From CADEEN01 sp963840805 (GTDB lineage Bacteria > Pseudomonadota > Gammaproteobacteria > Burkholderiales > Burkholderiaceae_C): 64,000 nucleotides of DNA. A model generated the notes under the pieces. The model made no database searches. It was not told where the DNA came from and saw only the letters and a list, made by a program, of their open reading frames with translations. Both the position numbers and the translations under genes were made by a program. Positions 39,851 to 49,886 of the stretch are shown one piece after another; the first letter of the stretch is position 1; each line of letters begins with the position of its first letter. The stretch covers positions 62,001-126,000 of the forward strand of contig CAWJAJ010000002.1 of assembly GCA_963840805.1 (NCBI GenBank), written 5' to 3'.

Positions 39851-40433
39851 AGGACACGACGATCCAGAGCCTGCGCCGCTGGGCACAGGCCCACTGGCCG
39901 TACGCGCTGACGGCAACGCTGCTGTGGTGCGCATTGTTGCCGCTGGCCGGCAGCGGCGCGCGGCTGCCGTGCCCGCCGCTGCCGCGGCCCCGGTGCTGCC
40001 CGAGTGGCCACGCGAGTGGCGCGGCCAGGCGCTGCAACCGCTGGCGCGCTCGGCCGTCGAGGCACGCTTTGCCGAGCGCTTCCCGGGTCGCATCGCGCGC
40101 TTTCGCGTCGGCGGCGACGGCGAAGAGCTGGTGCTGCGCGAGGTGCACCGCCCGACACGCATGCTGCACCCCGCGGCCGATTGCTGGCGCGGCATCGGCT
40201 GGCAGCGTCGGCGCGCCGCAGTTGGTGCGCGACGACGAGGCGGCCGGCGCCGGCATCCGCGCTGTGGCGCTGCTTCGAGGCCACGCACGATGGCCAGCGC
40301 GTGCGTGTCTGCGAGCGCATCGTCGACGCGCAGGGCCTGGCCTTCACCGACACCTCGGCCTGGTTCTGGGCCGCCATCGCTGGGCCACAGCGCCGGGCCC
40401 TGGCAGGCCGTCACGCGCGTGCAGGGACTGTGA
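39847..40433 (+). CDS. EpsI-like exosortase-associated protein, frameshifted
   Basis: About 195 residues. An N-terminal membrane helix (PYALTATLLWCALLPLAG) is followed by a small periplasmic domain: WPREWRGQALQPLARSAVEARFAERFPGRI, LVLREVHRPTRMLHPAADCWRGIGW, LWRCFEATHDGQRVRVCERI, TDTSAWFWAAIAG, and the end GPWQAVTRVQGL. This is the pattern of EpsI/DUF3485-type proteins that accompany exosortases. Several one-base breaks (near 39960, 40205, 40260 and 40385) split it. Its ATG overlaps the exosortase stop, and its stop overlaps the next start (TGATG). Confidence 0.7.
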
Positions 40434-41765
40434 TGCTTTCAGGTGCACGCCGCTGGCTGATCACGCTGCTGCTCACCGCGGCGCTGCTGGTGGCCGTCGC
40501 CGCGAGCCTGGTGCTGGCCACGCTGGCCAGCCTCGCGCCGGGCGATGGCGTGTGGTCGGTGCCGCTGCGCTTCGAGGTGCTCGGCCGGCCGGTGCAACGC
40601 GAGGCCGGCGTGGCGGTGCTGCTGCGCCTGGCGACCCATCCGTTGGCCGCGCGCGCTGGTCGACGGTCGCCACCTCGACACAGCGCACGGCCGCTGGCGC
40701 CTCGCCACCGGCGGGCCGGATGGCGTGGTCGCCACCTGCGCGCCGTGCGATGTCACGTTGGCGGCCTTCGGCCCGGCGCCACTGCACCTCGAACGCGTGC
40801 AACTCGCGATCAGCGCCGATGGCGCCGACCAGTACCACGGCACGCTGCGGCTGGGCGCCGGGCCGCGCACCCTGGCGCTGGCCTGGCATGCGCACCTGGA
40901 CCGCAGCGGGCGCATGCAACTCGACGCCACGCTGCCCGCCACGCCGCTCCACGATGCCGTGCAGGTGTTTGGTCACACGCTGCCCGAACGCGACGTCGTG
41001 CGCGTGCAGGGCTCGCTGGCGCTGACCCTGAGTGCGACGCTGCCCGCAGGCCCATGGCGCATCGAGCCGCAAGTCGCCGGCTTCGCGGTGCAGGGCCTGG
41101 GCACCGAACGACTGCTCGACCTGCAGCGCCCCGCCGCCTGCCGCGACGGCAGCGACGCCGGCGTGCCTGCCGTCAGCGGCTGGCTGCCGCGCGCGGTGGT
41201 GGCGGCCGAGGACCAGCGCTTCTTCGACCACCCCGGCTACGACCTCTCCGCGCTCACCGACGCCTGGCATCACAACCAGCGCACCGATGCCGCACTGGTC
41301 GGTGGCAGCACGCTGACCCAGCAGCTGGCCAAGCTGGTCTACACCGGCGACGACCGCAGTGCGGCACGCAAGCTGCGCGAACTGCTTTACGCGGTGGAGA
41401 TGGAGCGCACGCTGGGCAAGCCGCGCATCCTGCAGTTGTACCTGGCGCTGGCACCGTGGGGCGACGGCGTCTGCGGTGCCGACCGTGCGGCGCGGGTGCA
41501 CCTCGGCCAGCGCGACGCGTCGGCGCTCGGCCCGGTGGCCGCGGCCTGGCTGGCCAGCCTGCTACCGCAGCCCGACGCACTGCTGCGCAGCGAGAGCGAG
41601 GCCGGCGAAATCGATGCGCAACGCGTCGCCCGGGTGCTCGAAGCGATGCAACCGATGAGTGCGGCGCGGCGCGAAAGAGCCTTGGCGACACTGCCTTTCT
41701 GGACGCCGGCGACGCTGGCAAAGCCGCGCGGACACATCGTCGCGGCACCGCCGTCAACCCCCTGA
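40433..41765 (+). CDS. Peptidoglycan glycosyltransferase (GT51) with a long N-terminal periplasmic region, one frameshift
   Basis: About 443 residues. An N-terminal membrane helix (WLITLLLTAALLVAVAASLVLATL) is followed by about 200 residues of beta-rich, unassigned periplasmic sequence, then a GT51 domain. The five family motifs are present: AAEDQRFFDHPGYD (catalytic Glu), GGSTLTQQLAK, RKLRELLYAVEMERTLGK, RILQLYLALAPWGDGVCGADRAARVHLG, and a second Glu region. No transpeptidase domain follows. MtgA-type enzymes are about 240 residues, so the N-terminal insert is unusual. One extra base near 40655. Its place in the exosortase operon suggests a role in attaching or housing the sorted protein. 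Confidence 0.83.
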
Positions 41766-41901
41766 TCGGCCTGCGGGCAAGGCGCTCGACAGCTGGATCG
41801 GCGGTGCTGCGTCACCGACAATCACAACCCTTACCCGCCGCGGCGGCGCTCGCTTCGCCGGCTCGGCTCCAATGCAGGCCACAGCCTGCCGGCCATCCGG
41901 C

Positions 41902-42570
41902 ATGGACGATGACAACACCATGGACGCTCTCGAACCCTGTTCACAACTGCGGCGCGGCGTCGCGCCGCTGGCCCTGGCATTGCTGACGCTGGTCGTCGGC
42001 TGCGCGGCGCCGACGACGCGCAGCGGCACGCCATCGGTGTGGCCCGGTGGCAGCGACACCGCCCCGTCCTCACCAGCGGCACGGCCCGACGCGCCAGTCT
42101 CGCCACTGGTGGTCGAGAAGCGCTGGCTCGACGACTGGTTCCGCGGTACGCCGGTGGTGATCGCGCTGCAAGGGGACAATGCGTTGAACGTTGAAGTGCC
42201 GCTGGCCCATTCGTTCGCCGCCGGCAGCAACACCATCAGGCCGGCGTTGGCGGCCGTGCTCGACCGCGTCGCGACCAGTCTGCGCCGCCAGGCCGGCATG
42301 CGGGTGTCGATTGCCGCCCCGTCCGACATCGGCGGCGCCGCCACACAGGTATCGAACCGCACGCAACAGGTGCGCGAGCACCTGGTCGGGCGGGGTGTGC
42401 CGGGCAGCCGCATCACCAGCCTGGGCAGCGCGCGCGCCGGCGCGCCGGTGCAGTTGCAGATCGTCGTCGCCCCGCAACCGATCTCGCACCTCGACGACCG
42501 TACGCAGGCGGCGCCGGCCGCCGGCATCAAACCAACGGCGGCAATACCGGGGTCAGCGCCCAGGCGCTGA
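41902..42570 (+). CDS. OmpA-like lipoprotein
   Basis: 222 residues from ATG at 41902, or 216 from 41920. Signal APLALALLTLVVGC with lipobox VVGC (C34). A Pro/Ser/Thr/Ala-rich linker is followed by an OmpA-C-like fold (EVPLAHSFAAGSNTIRPALAAVLDRVATSLRRQAGMRVSI; RTQQVREHLVGRGVPGSRITSLG), which normally binds peptidoglycan. The ending carries extra Ala/Pro-rich residues. No clear Shine-Dalgarno. It lies 136 bp after the GT51 gene and may be the final member of that locus. Confidence 0.75.
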   Translation: MDDDNTMDALEPCSQLRRGVAPLALALLTLVVGCAAPTTRSGTPSVWPGGSDTAPSSPAARPDAPVSPLVVEKRWLDDWFRGTPVVIALQGDNALNVEVPLAHSFAAGSNTIRPALAAVLDRVATSLRRQAGMRVSIAAPSDIGGAATQVSNRTQQVREHLVGRGVPGSRITSLGSARAGAPVQLQIVVAPQPISHLDDRTQAAPAAGIKPTAAIPGSAPRR

Positions 42571-42572
42571 CC
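42551..42572. terminator. Hairpin between the OmpA-like gene and metH
   Basis: GGTCAGCGC and GCGCTGACC form a perfect 9-bp stem with a CCAG loop, overlapping the OmpA-like stop codon. The genes converge here, so it could act in both directions, but there is no T-run on either side. Confidence 0.4.
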
Positions 42573-42591
42573 CGCGCCCGGGCCGCGACGC

Positions 42592-43646
42592 TCAGGCCGC
42601 CAGCAAGGCGCTGAACAGCGGATCGTGCGGCGTGCGCGGCCGGTAAGGTGACACCTGGCGCGCGATCGCGGCAATGTGCTCGGGCGTCGTGCCGCAACAG
42701 CCGCCGACGATGTTGAGGAATCCGCTCTTCGCGAAATCCTCCATCAGGCCGGCCGTGACCTGCGGGCGTCTCGTCGAAGCCGGTCTCGCTCATCGGGTTG
42801 GGCAAGCCCGCGTTCGGGTAGCACGAGATGTAGGTGTCGCTGGCGACCTTGGCCAGTTCCTCGAGGTAGGGCCGCATCAGCGCCGCGCCGAGCGCGCAAT
42901 TCAGGCCCACCGCCAGCGGGCGCGCATGGCGCACCGAGTGCCAGAACGCGGCGACCGTCTGGCCCGACAGGATCCGGCCCGACGCATCGGTGACGGTCCC
43001 GGAGATGATCACCGGCAGCCGCTCGCCGCTGTCGTGCATCAGTTCGTCGAGCGCGAAGATCGCCGCCTTGGCATTGAGGGTGTCGAAGATCGTCTCGACC
43101 AGGAACAGGTCGACGCCGCCTTCGAGCAGGCCCTCGGCCTGCTCGCGGTAGGCGGCCCGCAGTTGTTCGAAGGTGACGTTGCGCGCGCCCGGATCGTTGA
43201 CATCCGGGCTGATGCTGGCCGTGCGCGGCGTCGGGCCCAGCGCGCCGGCCACGAAGCGCGGCTTGTCGGGCGTGCTGGCCGCGTCGGCCGCTTCGCGCGC
43301 CAGCCGTGCCGCCGCGACGTTCATCTCGCGCGCCAGCGGCGCCAAGCCGTAGTCCTCCTGCGCGATCGACGTCGCGCCGAAGGTGTTGGTCTCGATGATG
43401 TCGGCACCGGCGGCGAGGTAGGCCGCATGGATCTCGCGCAGCACGTCGGGCCGCGTCAGTTGCAGCAGTTCGTTGTTGCCCTTCAGGTCCTTCGGCGTGG
43501 TCCTCGAAGCGCTCGCCACGGTAGTCGGCCTCGCCGAGCTTGTAGCGCTGGATCATGGTGCCCATCGCGCCATCGATGATGACGATGCGTTGGGCCAGCA
43601 GGGCAGGCAGCGCGGCGCCACGGGTGTAGGCAACGGTCGGAGTCAT
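42592..43646 (-). CDS. metH: Homocysteine S-methyltransferase module of methionine synthase (short MetH), frameshifted
   Basis: About 350 residues. Contains only the homocysteine-binding zinc domain: IIDGAMGTMIQRY, ETNTFGATSIAQEDYGL, VGLNCALGA (first Cys ligand) and GGCCGTTPEH (the Cys pair). The end is DPLFSALLAA. The folate-, cobalamin- and SAM-binding domains are absent; Burkholderiales commonly encode them in a separate gene, not in this window. Two one-base insertions (near 42775, an extra C; near 43495) break the frame. A TACAAT box sits 6 bp before ATG, with no Shine-Dalgarno. Confidence 0.92.
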
Positions 43647-43652
43647 GCGTGC

Positions 43653-43658
43653 ATTGTA
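43653..43658 (-). promoter_or_regulatory. -10 box for leaderless metH transcript
   Basis: TACAAT ends 6 bp before the metH ATG, so transcription would start at or near the A of ATG. No -35 of good quality is seen. Confidence 0.4.
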
Positions 43659-43715
43659 GGAAGCCGGTCGTCGCTGGCCGCGCGCCGCGCGAGAGACCCC
43701 CGCCTCCGAGGGGCG

Positions 43716-45912
43716 CTATTGCAGCGTCGGCGGCTCGCCGGCTGGCGGCACGCGGCTCGCGCGGCACGGCGCGCTTCTCGATGAACAGGCGTGTGCTCTC
43801 CTCGCCCGCGGCCCACAGCGCCAGCCGCTCGGCATCCATCGGCCGCGCAAACAGGTAGCCCTGGAATTCGTCGCAGCCCAGGGTTTGCAGGATGTCGCGC
43901 TGGCGCTCGGTCTCGACGCCTTCGGCGACGACGCGCAGGCCCAGCGCATGAGCCAGGCGGATCACCGCATCGACCACGGCCATGGCGTCGCCGCTGAGGC
44001 CCAGGTCAGCGACGAAACTGCGGTCGATCTTCAACTGCCGCGCCGGCAGCGTGCGCAGGTAGGCCAGGCTGGAGTGGCCGGTGCCGAAATCGTCGATGGC
44101 CAGCGAGGCGCCGGCGCGCGCCAGCTGCGCGAACGAGCGCAGCGTGGCCTGGGTGTCCTCCATGGCCACGCTTTCGGTGATCTCGAAGGTCAGCAGCGCG
44201 GCGTCGACGCGGTGCCGCGCCAAGGTGCGCGCGGATGCGTTGCACCAGATCGTCCTGGCGCAACTGATGCGCCGACAGGTTGACCGCCACGCGAATGCGC
44301 AGGCCGGCGTCTTCCCAGGCGCGGATCTGGCGGCAGGCCTCGTCGAACACCCATTCGCCGATCTGCGCCGATCAGCCCGAATCGCTCGGCCACCGCGATC
44401 AGCTCGGTCGGCGCCGACCGCGCCACGTGCGGCATGCTGCCAGCGCACCAGCGCCTCGACACCGGTGAATTCGCCGGTACGCGCATCGACCTTGGGTTGG
44501 TAGTGGAGCTCCAGCTCGCCCTGCTCGATGGCCTGGCGCAGGTCGCGTCTGCAAGGCCAGTTGGTCGCTGGCATCGAGCTCCATGCGCGGCTCGAAGAAG
44601 GCATAGGTCGAGCCGCCGGTGCGCTTGACGGCGAACATCGCCGAGTCGGCGTTGCCGATCAATCGGCTCGTCGGCCCGTGCTCGGGGAAGACTGCAATGC
44701 CGATCGAGCACGACAGGCGAACCTCGCTGCCGCCGGGCAGGCGGTACGGCGCGACCAGCGCATGCAGCGTGCGCTGGGCCGCGGCGGCGGCGGCCTCGTG
44801 CGAGCCCGGCGCGGCCACCAGCAGCAGGAATTCGTCGCCGCCGATGCGTGCCGCGGTGTCCTGCGCCGCGCCAGCGCGTCAGGCGCCGGCCGACTTCCTG
44901 CAGCACCTCGTCGCCCGCCGCGTGGCCGAACGATTCGTTGACCGCCTTGAAGCCGTCGATGTCGATGAACAGCACCGCCATCGCCGAGGCGCTGCGGCCG
45001 ACGTGGTCGAGCAGGCTGTCGAGCCGCTCCTCGAAGTGCAGGCCGGTTGGGCAGCCCGGTCAGCGCGTCCTGGAACGCCAGTGCGCGCAGCCGCCGGTTG
45101 GCGGCGTGCAACGAACTCGGCGAGCGACTGCGCGCGCCGGCCGGTGCGCGAATCGACCACCACGCAGACCAAGCGCCATCGCCATCACGAAACGCGCCGA
45201 ACGCCAGTGCCAGCAGCACCAGCCGCGCGTCGACCGCGTCCGGCGGAACGGCACCCGCCAGAACGTCGGCCTCGGCCGGTGAACCAGGGGCACGGCGGGC
45301 AAGGCTGCAGGCCGAGCAGCTGGCCGAGCAGCCAGGCCATGGCAAATACGCACCACACCCGCCACGCGCTGCGAACTGGTCCAGCGAAACCGGCGCGCTG
45401 TCGGCCCGTTCAGCAACAGCAGCGCCAGCCAATAGCCCGACCGCGGCGGCGGCCAGGGCGGCCACGCGTCGGGCCGGCGGCCAGCGCCTGCCAGGGCGGC
45501 GGCGCGGCCATGGCGGCACCCAGCACGACGAAGATCATCGCCATGCAGCGGCACCAGCAGCACAACGGTTGCCGCATTGACCCAGATGCGCGAGGGCAGC
45601 CAGCGCGCGATCAGCATCAGCGGCGGCGCAACCGGCGACGGCAAGCATCCAGGCGGCGACGAACGGCGAGGCAACGAACCAGGGCGCCGCCGGGTCCTGC
45701 ATGGCGTGCCAGAGCGCGAGCTGCAAGACCCACAGGCCGGTGCCGACGGCAAACGCGCCGCCCGAGCCCCAGCCCAGCGCCACCACCCAATCGTGCGAGC
45801 GGGCCTTGCGCAGTGCGTGAGCCAGCACCGCGCCCGTGGCCGCGCCACCGGCGAGCAGCGCGGCCATCGTGGCCAACGACAGGGCGGGGATATTCAGCGG
45901 GGCCAGGGCCAT
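43716..45912 (-). CDS. Membrane GGDEF-EAL cyclic-di-GMP protein, heavily frameshifted
   Basis: About 730 residues after repair. Hydrophobic N-terminal sensor helices (SLATMAALLAGGAATGAVLAH; AVGTGLWVLQLALWHAM) are followed by a GGDEF domain (RIGGDEFLLLV on the minus strand near 44835) and an EAL domain (GVEALVRW, then DDFGTGHSSLAYLRTLPARQLKIDRSF). Both active-site motifs are present. At least seven one-base breaks fall between 43.8 and 45.7 kb, the densest cluster in the window. The end is taken at 43716 (VPPAGEPPTLQ, then stop); without a shift the frame would run to 43483, into metH. Similar in design to the gene at 7287. Confidence 0.75.
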
Positions 45913-46031
45913 CGGTCTCCGTTCGAAGTTGCGTTCGTCCCCACGCGATCCGATTGTTCACCGGTTTGTGCCCGCACCTGATCGGGTAAGCGAGCAACCA
46001 CACCCCTCGTTCTTGGGGTGAAGCGACGCGA

Positions 46032-48347
46032 TCACGGCGGGGTCGTGAAGCCGATCCCGCGCCGGTCGCGCACACCGGGTTTGACGCGGTGCTCGCTCTC
46101 CAGTTGCGCGAGGAACTCGTCGGCCTCGAACGCTGCACCAAGGATATCGACCTGGCGTTTCACCGCCGCGAAGTCGCCCGGCGCCAGTTGGTCGAGGGTG
46201 GCCAGGCGCTGGCGCTGCTCGGTGGACAGGCGCGCGGCATCGCCGTCGAGGGCCTCGGCGACGAACATCGCCACGCGCTGCTCCGCGCCCAGCGGCTTGA
46301 AGCGCACCTTGAAGGTGAAGCGACGCAGCGCCGCCTCGTCGATCTCGTCGAACAGGTTGGTGGTGCAGATGAACAGCCCACCGAAGCGCTCCATGCCCTG
46401 CAGCATCTCGTTGACCTCGGTGACCTCGTAGGTGCGCTCGGCGCGCTGGCGGCTGCGCAGAAAACTGTCGGCCTCGTCGAGCAGCAACACCGCACCCTCG
46501 GTTTGCGCCTCCTCGAACATCTTGGCCATGTTCTGCTCGGTCTCGCCGACGTACTTGCTGACCAGGTCGCTGGCCTGGCGCACCAGCAGCGGCCGTTGCA
46601 AGGCTTGCGCGATGTACTCGGCCAGTGCCGTCTTGCCGGTACCCGGCGGGCCATGGAAGCACAGCGTGCCATGGCCGCGACGGCGCAGCGCCTCGACGAT
46701 GCGCGGCACCTCGAAATGCGATTCGACGTTGAGCAGCGACAGGTCGTAGCTCGTGACGACGCGCCGCGCGCCCTGGCGCTGCATGTTCTGGCCGAGGGCC
46801 TTGTCGGCGTTGCCGAGTTGGCGCTCGATCAGCGCTTCCATGCCGAGCGGCCGGCATCGTCGGCCGGGCGTGCCAGGGCGGCAAACCGCACCGCGGTGCG
46901 TATCTGCGCCGGCGTCAGCCCGCGCCGCTCGGCCAGCTCGCGCGGCAAAGCCCTCGCCGACCTCGATACCCGACAGGGCGCGCGCCACCAGGGCCTCGCG
47001 CGCGCCCGGCGGCGGCGACTTGAGCTCGAGGTGGTACTGGAAGCGGCGGCGGAACGCCGGGTCGATCTGCTCGATGCGGTTGGTGACCCAGATCACCGGC
47101 ACCGGGTTGGTCTCGAGGATCTGGTTGACCCAGGCCTTGCCGCTGACGCTGGCCGACGGCGGCGCATCGCTGGCATCGAGCCGCGCCATCAACTGCGCCG
47201 CGTCGGCCGAGATCGGCGGGAACACGTCCTCGACCTCGTCGAACAGCAACGCCACGTCGGCACTGCCCTTCAGGAACACCTGGCTGATCTGCAGCGAGCG
47301 GTAGCGATCGCGCCCGGTCAGCGAATTGCCGTCGCGATCGGCGTACTCCACTTCGTACAGTTCGAGGCCTGCGGCCTGCGCGCAGACCTTGGCCAGCTCG
47401 GTCTTGCCGGTGCCCGGCGGGCCGTACAGCAGCACGTTGACGCCGAGCGAGCGCGACGCGACCGCATTGGCCAGCAACGTGGTCAGCACCTGCACGTCGT
47501 CGGCCACGAAAGCGAAGTCGGTCGCGGTCAATTCGCTCTTGCTGGCCGGCCGCGTGAACACCGCCATCAGCTCGCTGGGTGCCCGGTACTCGCGCATCAA
47601 GACCGGCGGCAGTTGCTCGCTGACCTTCATCAGGTCGGCCAGGTCGGTGATGTTGTGCTCGGAGATCAGGTTCTCGACCATGCCGGTGCGCTCGAGCCGC
47701 GAGCCGGCGCGCAGCGCTTCGGCCACGTCGCGCTCGTCGACACCGGCCACCGCGGCGATCGCGGCATAGGCCTCCTGCGCGCTGCCGACCTTGAACTCCA
47801 CCAGCAGCCCGCGCAACTCGCGCTGATAACGCGCCAGCGTGCCGTACAGCAGCAGCGCACGCTCGGCCGGATTCAGTTGCAGCAGGCCGGCCAGCGCATC
47901 GATGTTCTTCTGCACCAGCGTCGACTCCTTCTTCAGGCTGCGCGACAGCCACTCGGCGGTGGCGCCGAGCATGGCCAGCAGGTCCTTCGGCGCATCCTTG
48001 ACGTACTCGTCGATGTAGAAGAACAGCGTGCCCTCTTCGTACGGGCCGCGCCAGCCGCCATGGCGCTGCATGAAGGCCTCGTCGCTCAAGGCCTCGTGGC
48101 CGCGCCACTGCGGGTTGCCCTTGCAACGGCGGCCGAGGAACTCGCGCAGGCGGTGCAGTGCCGACAGCGGCCACACCAGGTGGCGTCCGGTCAGCGACAG
48201 CAGGCTGGCCCAATCGCGCCGCAGGTTGAAGCGCGCCGCGTTCTGCAGTGTCAGTGCCAGCACGAACTGCGAACACATGCGGTCGAGCACCGGCGCCTCG
48301 CGCAGGCCGGGCGACAACACGATCTGGACATCGGCGCGACTTTTCAA
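46032..48347 (-). CDS. Tandem AAA+ ATPase of unknown function, TTG start
   Basis: About 771 residues. The start is TTG at 48347, decided by a strong GGAGGTGAG 6 bp upstream; no ATG fits. Residues to ~320 form a helical region without a known domain. AAA module 1 has Walker A GPPGTGKTELAK and Walker B LLFDEVEDVF; module 2 has HGPPGTGKTALAEY and LLLDEADSFL plus arginine-finger residues. Between them, two compensating indels near 46945 and 46855 put about 35 residues out of frame. It resembles a conserved Burkholderiales double-ATPase, perhaps a remodeler; the substrate is unknown. Two intact P-loops suggest both modules work. Confidence 0.82.
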   Translation of the reverse strand: MKSRADVQIVLSPGLREAPVLDRMCSQFVLALTLQNAARFNLRRDWASLLSLTGRHLVWPLSALHRLREFLGRRCKGNPQWRGHEALSDEAFMQRHGGWRGPYEEGTLFFYIDEYVKDAPKDLLAMLGATAEWLSRSLKKESTLVQKNIDALAGLLQLNPAERALLLYGTLARYQRELRGLLVEFKVGSAQEAYAAIAAVAGVDERDVAEALRAGSRLERTGMVENLISEHNITDLADLMKVSEQLPPVLMREYRAPSELMAVFTRPASKSELTATDFAFVADDVQVLTTLLANAVASRSLGVNVLLYGPPGTGKTELAKVCAQAAGLELYEVEYADRDGNSLTGRDRYRSLQISQVFLKGSADVALLFDEVEDVFPPISADAAQLMARLDASDAPPSASVSGKAWVNQILETNPVPVIWVTNRIEQIDPAFRRRFQYHLELKSPPPGAREALVARALSGIEVGEGFAARAGRAARADAGADTHRGAVCRPGTPGRRCRPLGMEALIERQLGNADKALGQNMQRQGARRVVTSYDLSLLNVESHFEVPRIVEALRRRGHGTLCFHGPPGTGKTALAEYIAQALQRPLLVRQASDLVSKYVGETEQNMAKMFEEAQTEGAVLLLDEADSFLRSRQRAERTYEVTEVNEMLQGMERFGGLFICTTNLFDEIDEAALRRFTFKVRFKPLGAEQRVAMFVAEALDGDAARLSTEQRQRLATLDQLAPGDFAAVKRQVDILGAAFEADEFLAQLESEHRVKPGVRDRRGIGFTTPP

Positions 48348-48462
48348 GGCGCTCACCTCCAGCGGCAAGCCCGGGCCCGACGCGGGCCAGGGGTCCGTGC
48401 CATCTTGGCGCAGCCGCGCACCCGGGGCAAGCCCCTGCGTTACCTAGTGCGCAAGACCGGGC

Positions 48463-48729
48463 TCAGTGCAACACCAGCGGTTGCTGGGCGAGCGTGGTGT
48501 AGCGGCCGATCAACTCGTCGAGTGCTTCTTCGCTCGGATCGGTCTGCACCAGCGCATCCACCGCCGCCTTGAACTGCTGCGCCGCGGGGCCTTCGAGAAA
48601 GATCTCCTTGCGCGCGAGCTTGTCGACGAGCTCGTAACCCCCGCGCGACGGCAGGCCCGCGCCACCCGCCCCACGGCCGATGTCGAACTGCACGACGGCA
48701 AAACTATCCGAGTTGTAGAGCATCAACAT
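48463..48729 (-). CDS. DUF3567 family protein
   Basis: 88 residues. MLMLYNSDSFAVVQFDIG at the start, GGYELVDKLARKEIFLEG in the middle and YTTLAQQPLVLH at the end are the DUF3567 signature, a family found in Burkholderiales. AAGGAG lies 8 bp before ATG. Function unknown. It lies 115 bp upstream of the double ATPase on the same strand. Confidence 0.92.
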   Translation of the reverse strand: MLMLYNSDSFAVVQFDIGRGAGGAGLPSRGGYELVDKLARKEIFLEGPAAQQFKAAVDALVQTDPSEEALDELIGRYTTLAQQPLVLH

Positions 48730-48813
48730 GCCAATTTCTCCTTGGCATCCACGTGATGCACTGCAACGCCTAATTCAAGGTGGCGGATGACCGCAGCGGC
48801 AAAAAACACCCGC

Positions 48814-49845
48814 TCACGGGCTTCTCTTCTCGCGTTGCAGCTCCAGCGCGACCCCGCCGCCGGCAGGGGTTTGCACGGCGCGCATCGGCATGTGGTGGTC
48901 GGCCGCATCGAGCCAGACTTCGACGCGCGTGTCGTAGAGCCTGCGCGGCTCGCGCACCAGCTTCAGCGCCGGTGTGTCCCCCAGCATCTCGACGCCCTGC
49001 ACCTGGAAGGCCCATAGATCGGCATCGCCGCGCGCGCCGGCGACGAACAGCGTGACACGCGTGCCGGCGCCGAAGCGTTCGGGTGCGGCATCGACGATCG
49101 CCGGCAGTTGCAGCATCCAGCTCAGGCGATCCTGCGCCCCTGCCTGCAGCGGTACCTCGTGCGTGGGCCCGGCAAAGGTGATCTTGCCGGCTTCGCGCTG
49201 GAAGTTGGCGGCCTGGCTGTCACGGCCACGTCGGCGCACGGCAAAGCGCTCGGGCGCCACGCCGGCGGCATCGATGGCGCCCTGGCTGGCCCATTCCAGC
49301 AGCGTCACGCCGGCCACGCGGCCCTCCAGATGCAGCTCGTAGCGCCCGTCGGGCGGTCGTGACCACTGCAGTTCCGCCTCGCCGATCGCGGCGCCCCGCT
49401 GCAGCCGGTATCGCCAGCGCCCGGGGGGTGGCAGCCGCGTTGCATACACCGGCACGTCGACGCCGCTCGGCGCGGCGTGTGCGGTCTGGCCCGGCTCGGC
49501 GCCGCTCTCCGCGACAGGCCGCGCGACGGGCACCGCGGCCGCTGTCGGCGACGCTGGCGTCGGTGCCGGCGCTGCGGGCGATGACGCCGCCACCGCGCGG
49601 AGGCGGGCCGGCTGCAACTTCGGCAGCGCCGCGGGTACCGGCGCCGCCACCGTGGCCGCAGCCCTCGGAACGGGCGCCAGCACGACGCTGCGCACCTGCA
49701 TCGCAGCCGCGGAGACGATCGGGGCCTCGGGTTCGATGCCGCCCGGTGCCAACAGCGACAGCGCGGCAACATGCAGCGCCAGCACCGCGGCGCTGAGTGC
49801 GGGCAGCAGGAACGCGCGGCGGCGCGCGGCGACAGACAAGGTCAT
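48814..49845 (-). CDS. DUF3108 family protein
   Basis: 343 residues. An N-terminal membrane helix or signal (FLLPALSAAVLALHVAALSLLA) is followed by an Ala/Pro-rich linker (~40-130) and a DUF3108 domain with beta-strand pattern (WRYRLQRGAAIGEAELQW, YELHLEGRVAGVTLLEWASQG, RLSWMLQLPAIVDAAPE, VQGVEMLGDTPALKLVRE, VEVWLDAADHHMPMRAVQT). Probably a periplasmic or envelope protein. Proteins of this family often lie near purM or exported esterases, but their role is undefined. Confidence 0.88.
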   Translation of the reverse strand: MTLSVAARRRAFLLPALSAAVLALHVAALSLLAPGGIEPEAPIVSAAAMQVRSVVLAPVPRAAATVAAPVPAALPKLQPARLRAVAASSPAAPAPTPASPTAAAVPVARPVAESGAEPGQTAHAAPSGVDVPVYATRLPPPGRWRYRLQRGAAIGEAELQWSRPPDGRYELHLEGRVAGVTLLEWASQGAIDAAGVAPERFAVRRRGRDSQAANFQREAGKITFAGPTHEVPLQAGAQDRLSWMLQLPAIVDAAPERFGAGTRVTLFVAGARGDADLWAFQVQGVEMLGDTPALKLVREPRRLYDTRVEVWLDAADHHMPMRAVQTPAGGGVALELQREKRSP

Positions 49846-49886
49846 GCGGTCGGGGCCGGGTCGAGAATTGCAATCACAATCGCACC

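Noticed and set aside
43483..43715. Extension of the second GGDEF-EAL protein into metH
   Set aside because: The frame stays open only because of a shift; another frame ends naturally at 43716 and avoids overlapping metH.
43695..43735. Sequence resembling the conserved core of an S-adenosylhomocysteine riboswitch (CCGAGGGGCGCT) near metH
   Set aside because: It is on the plus strand, pointing away from metH, and lacks the other conserved parts; the metH leader appears to be absent.
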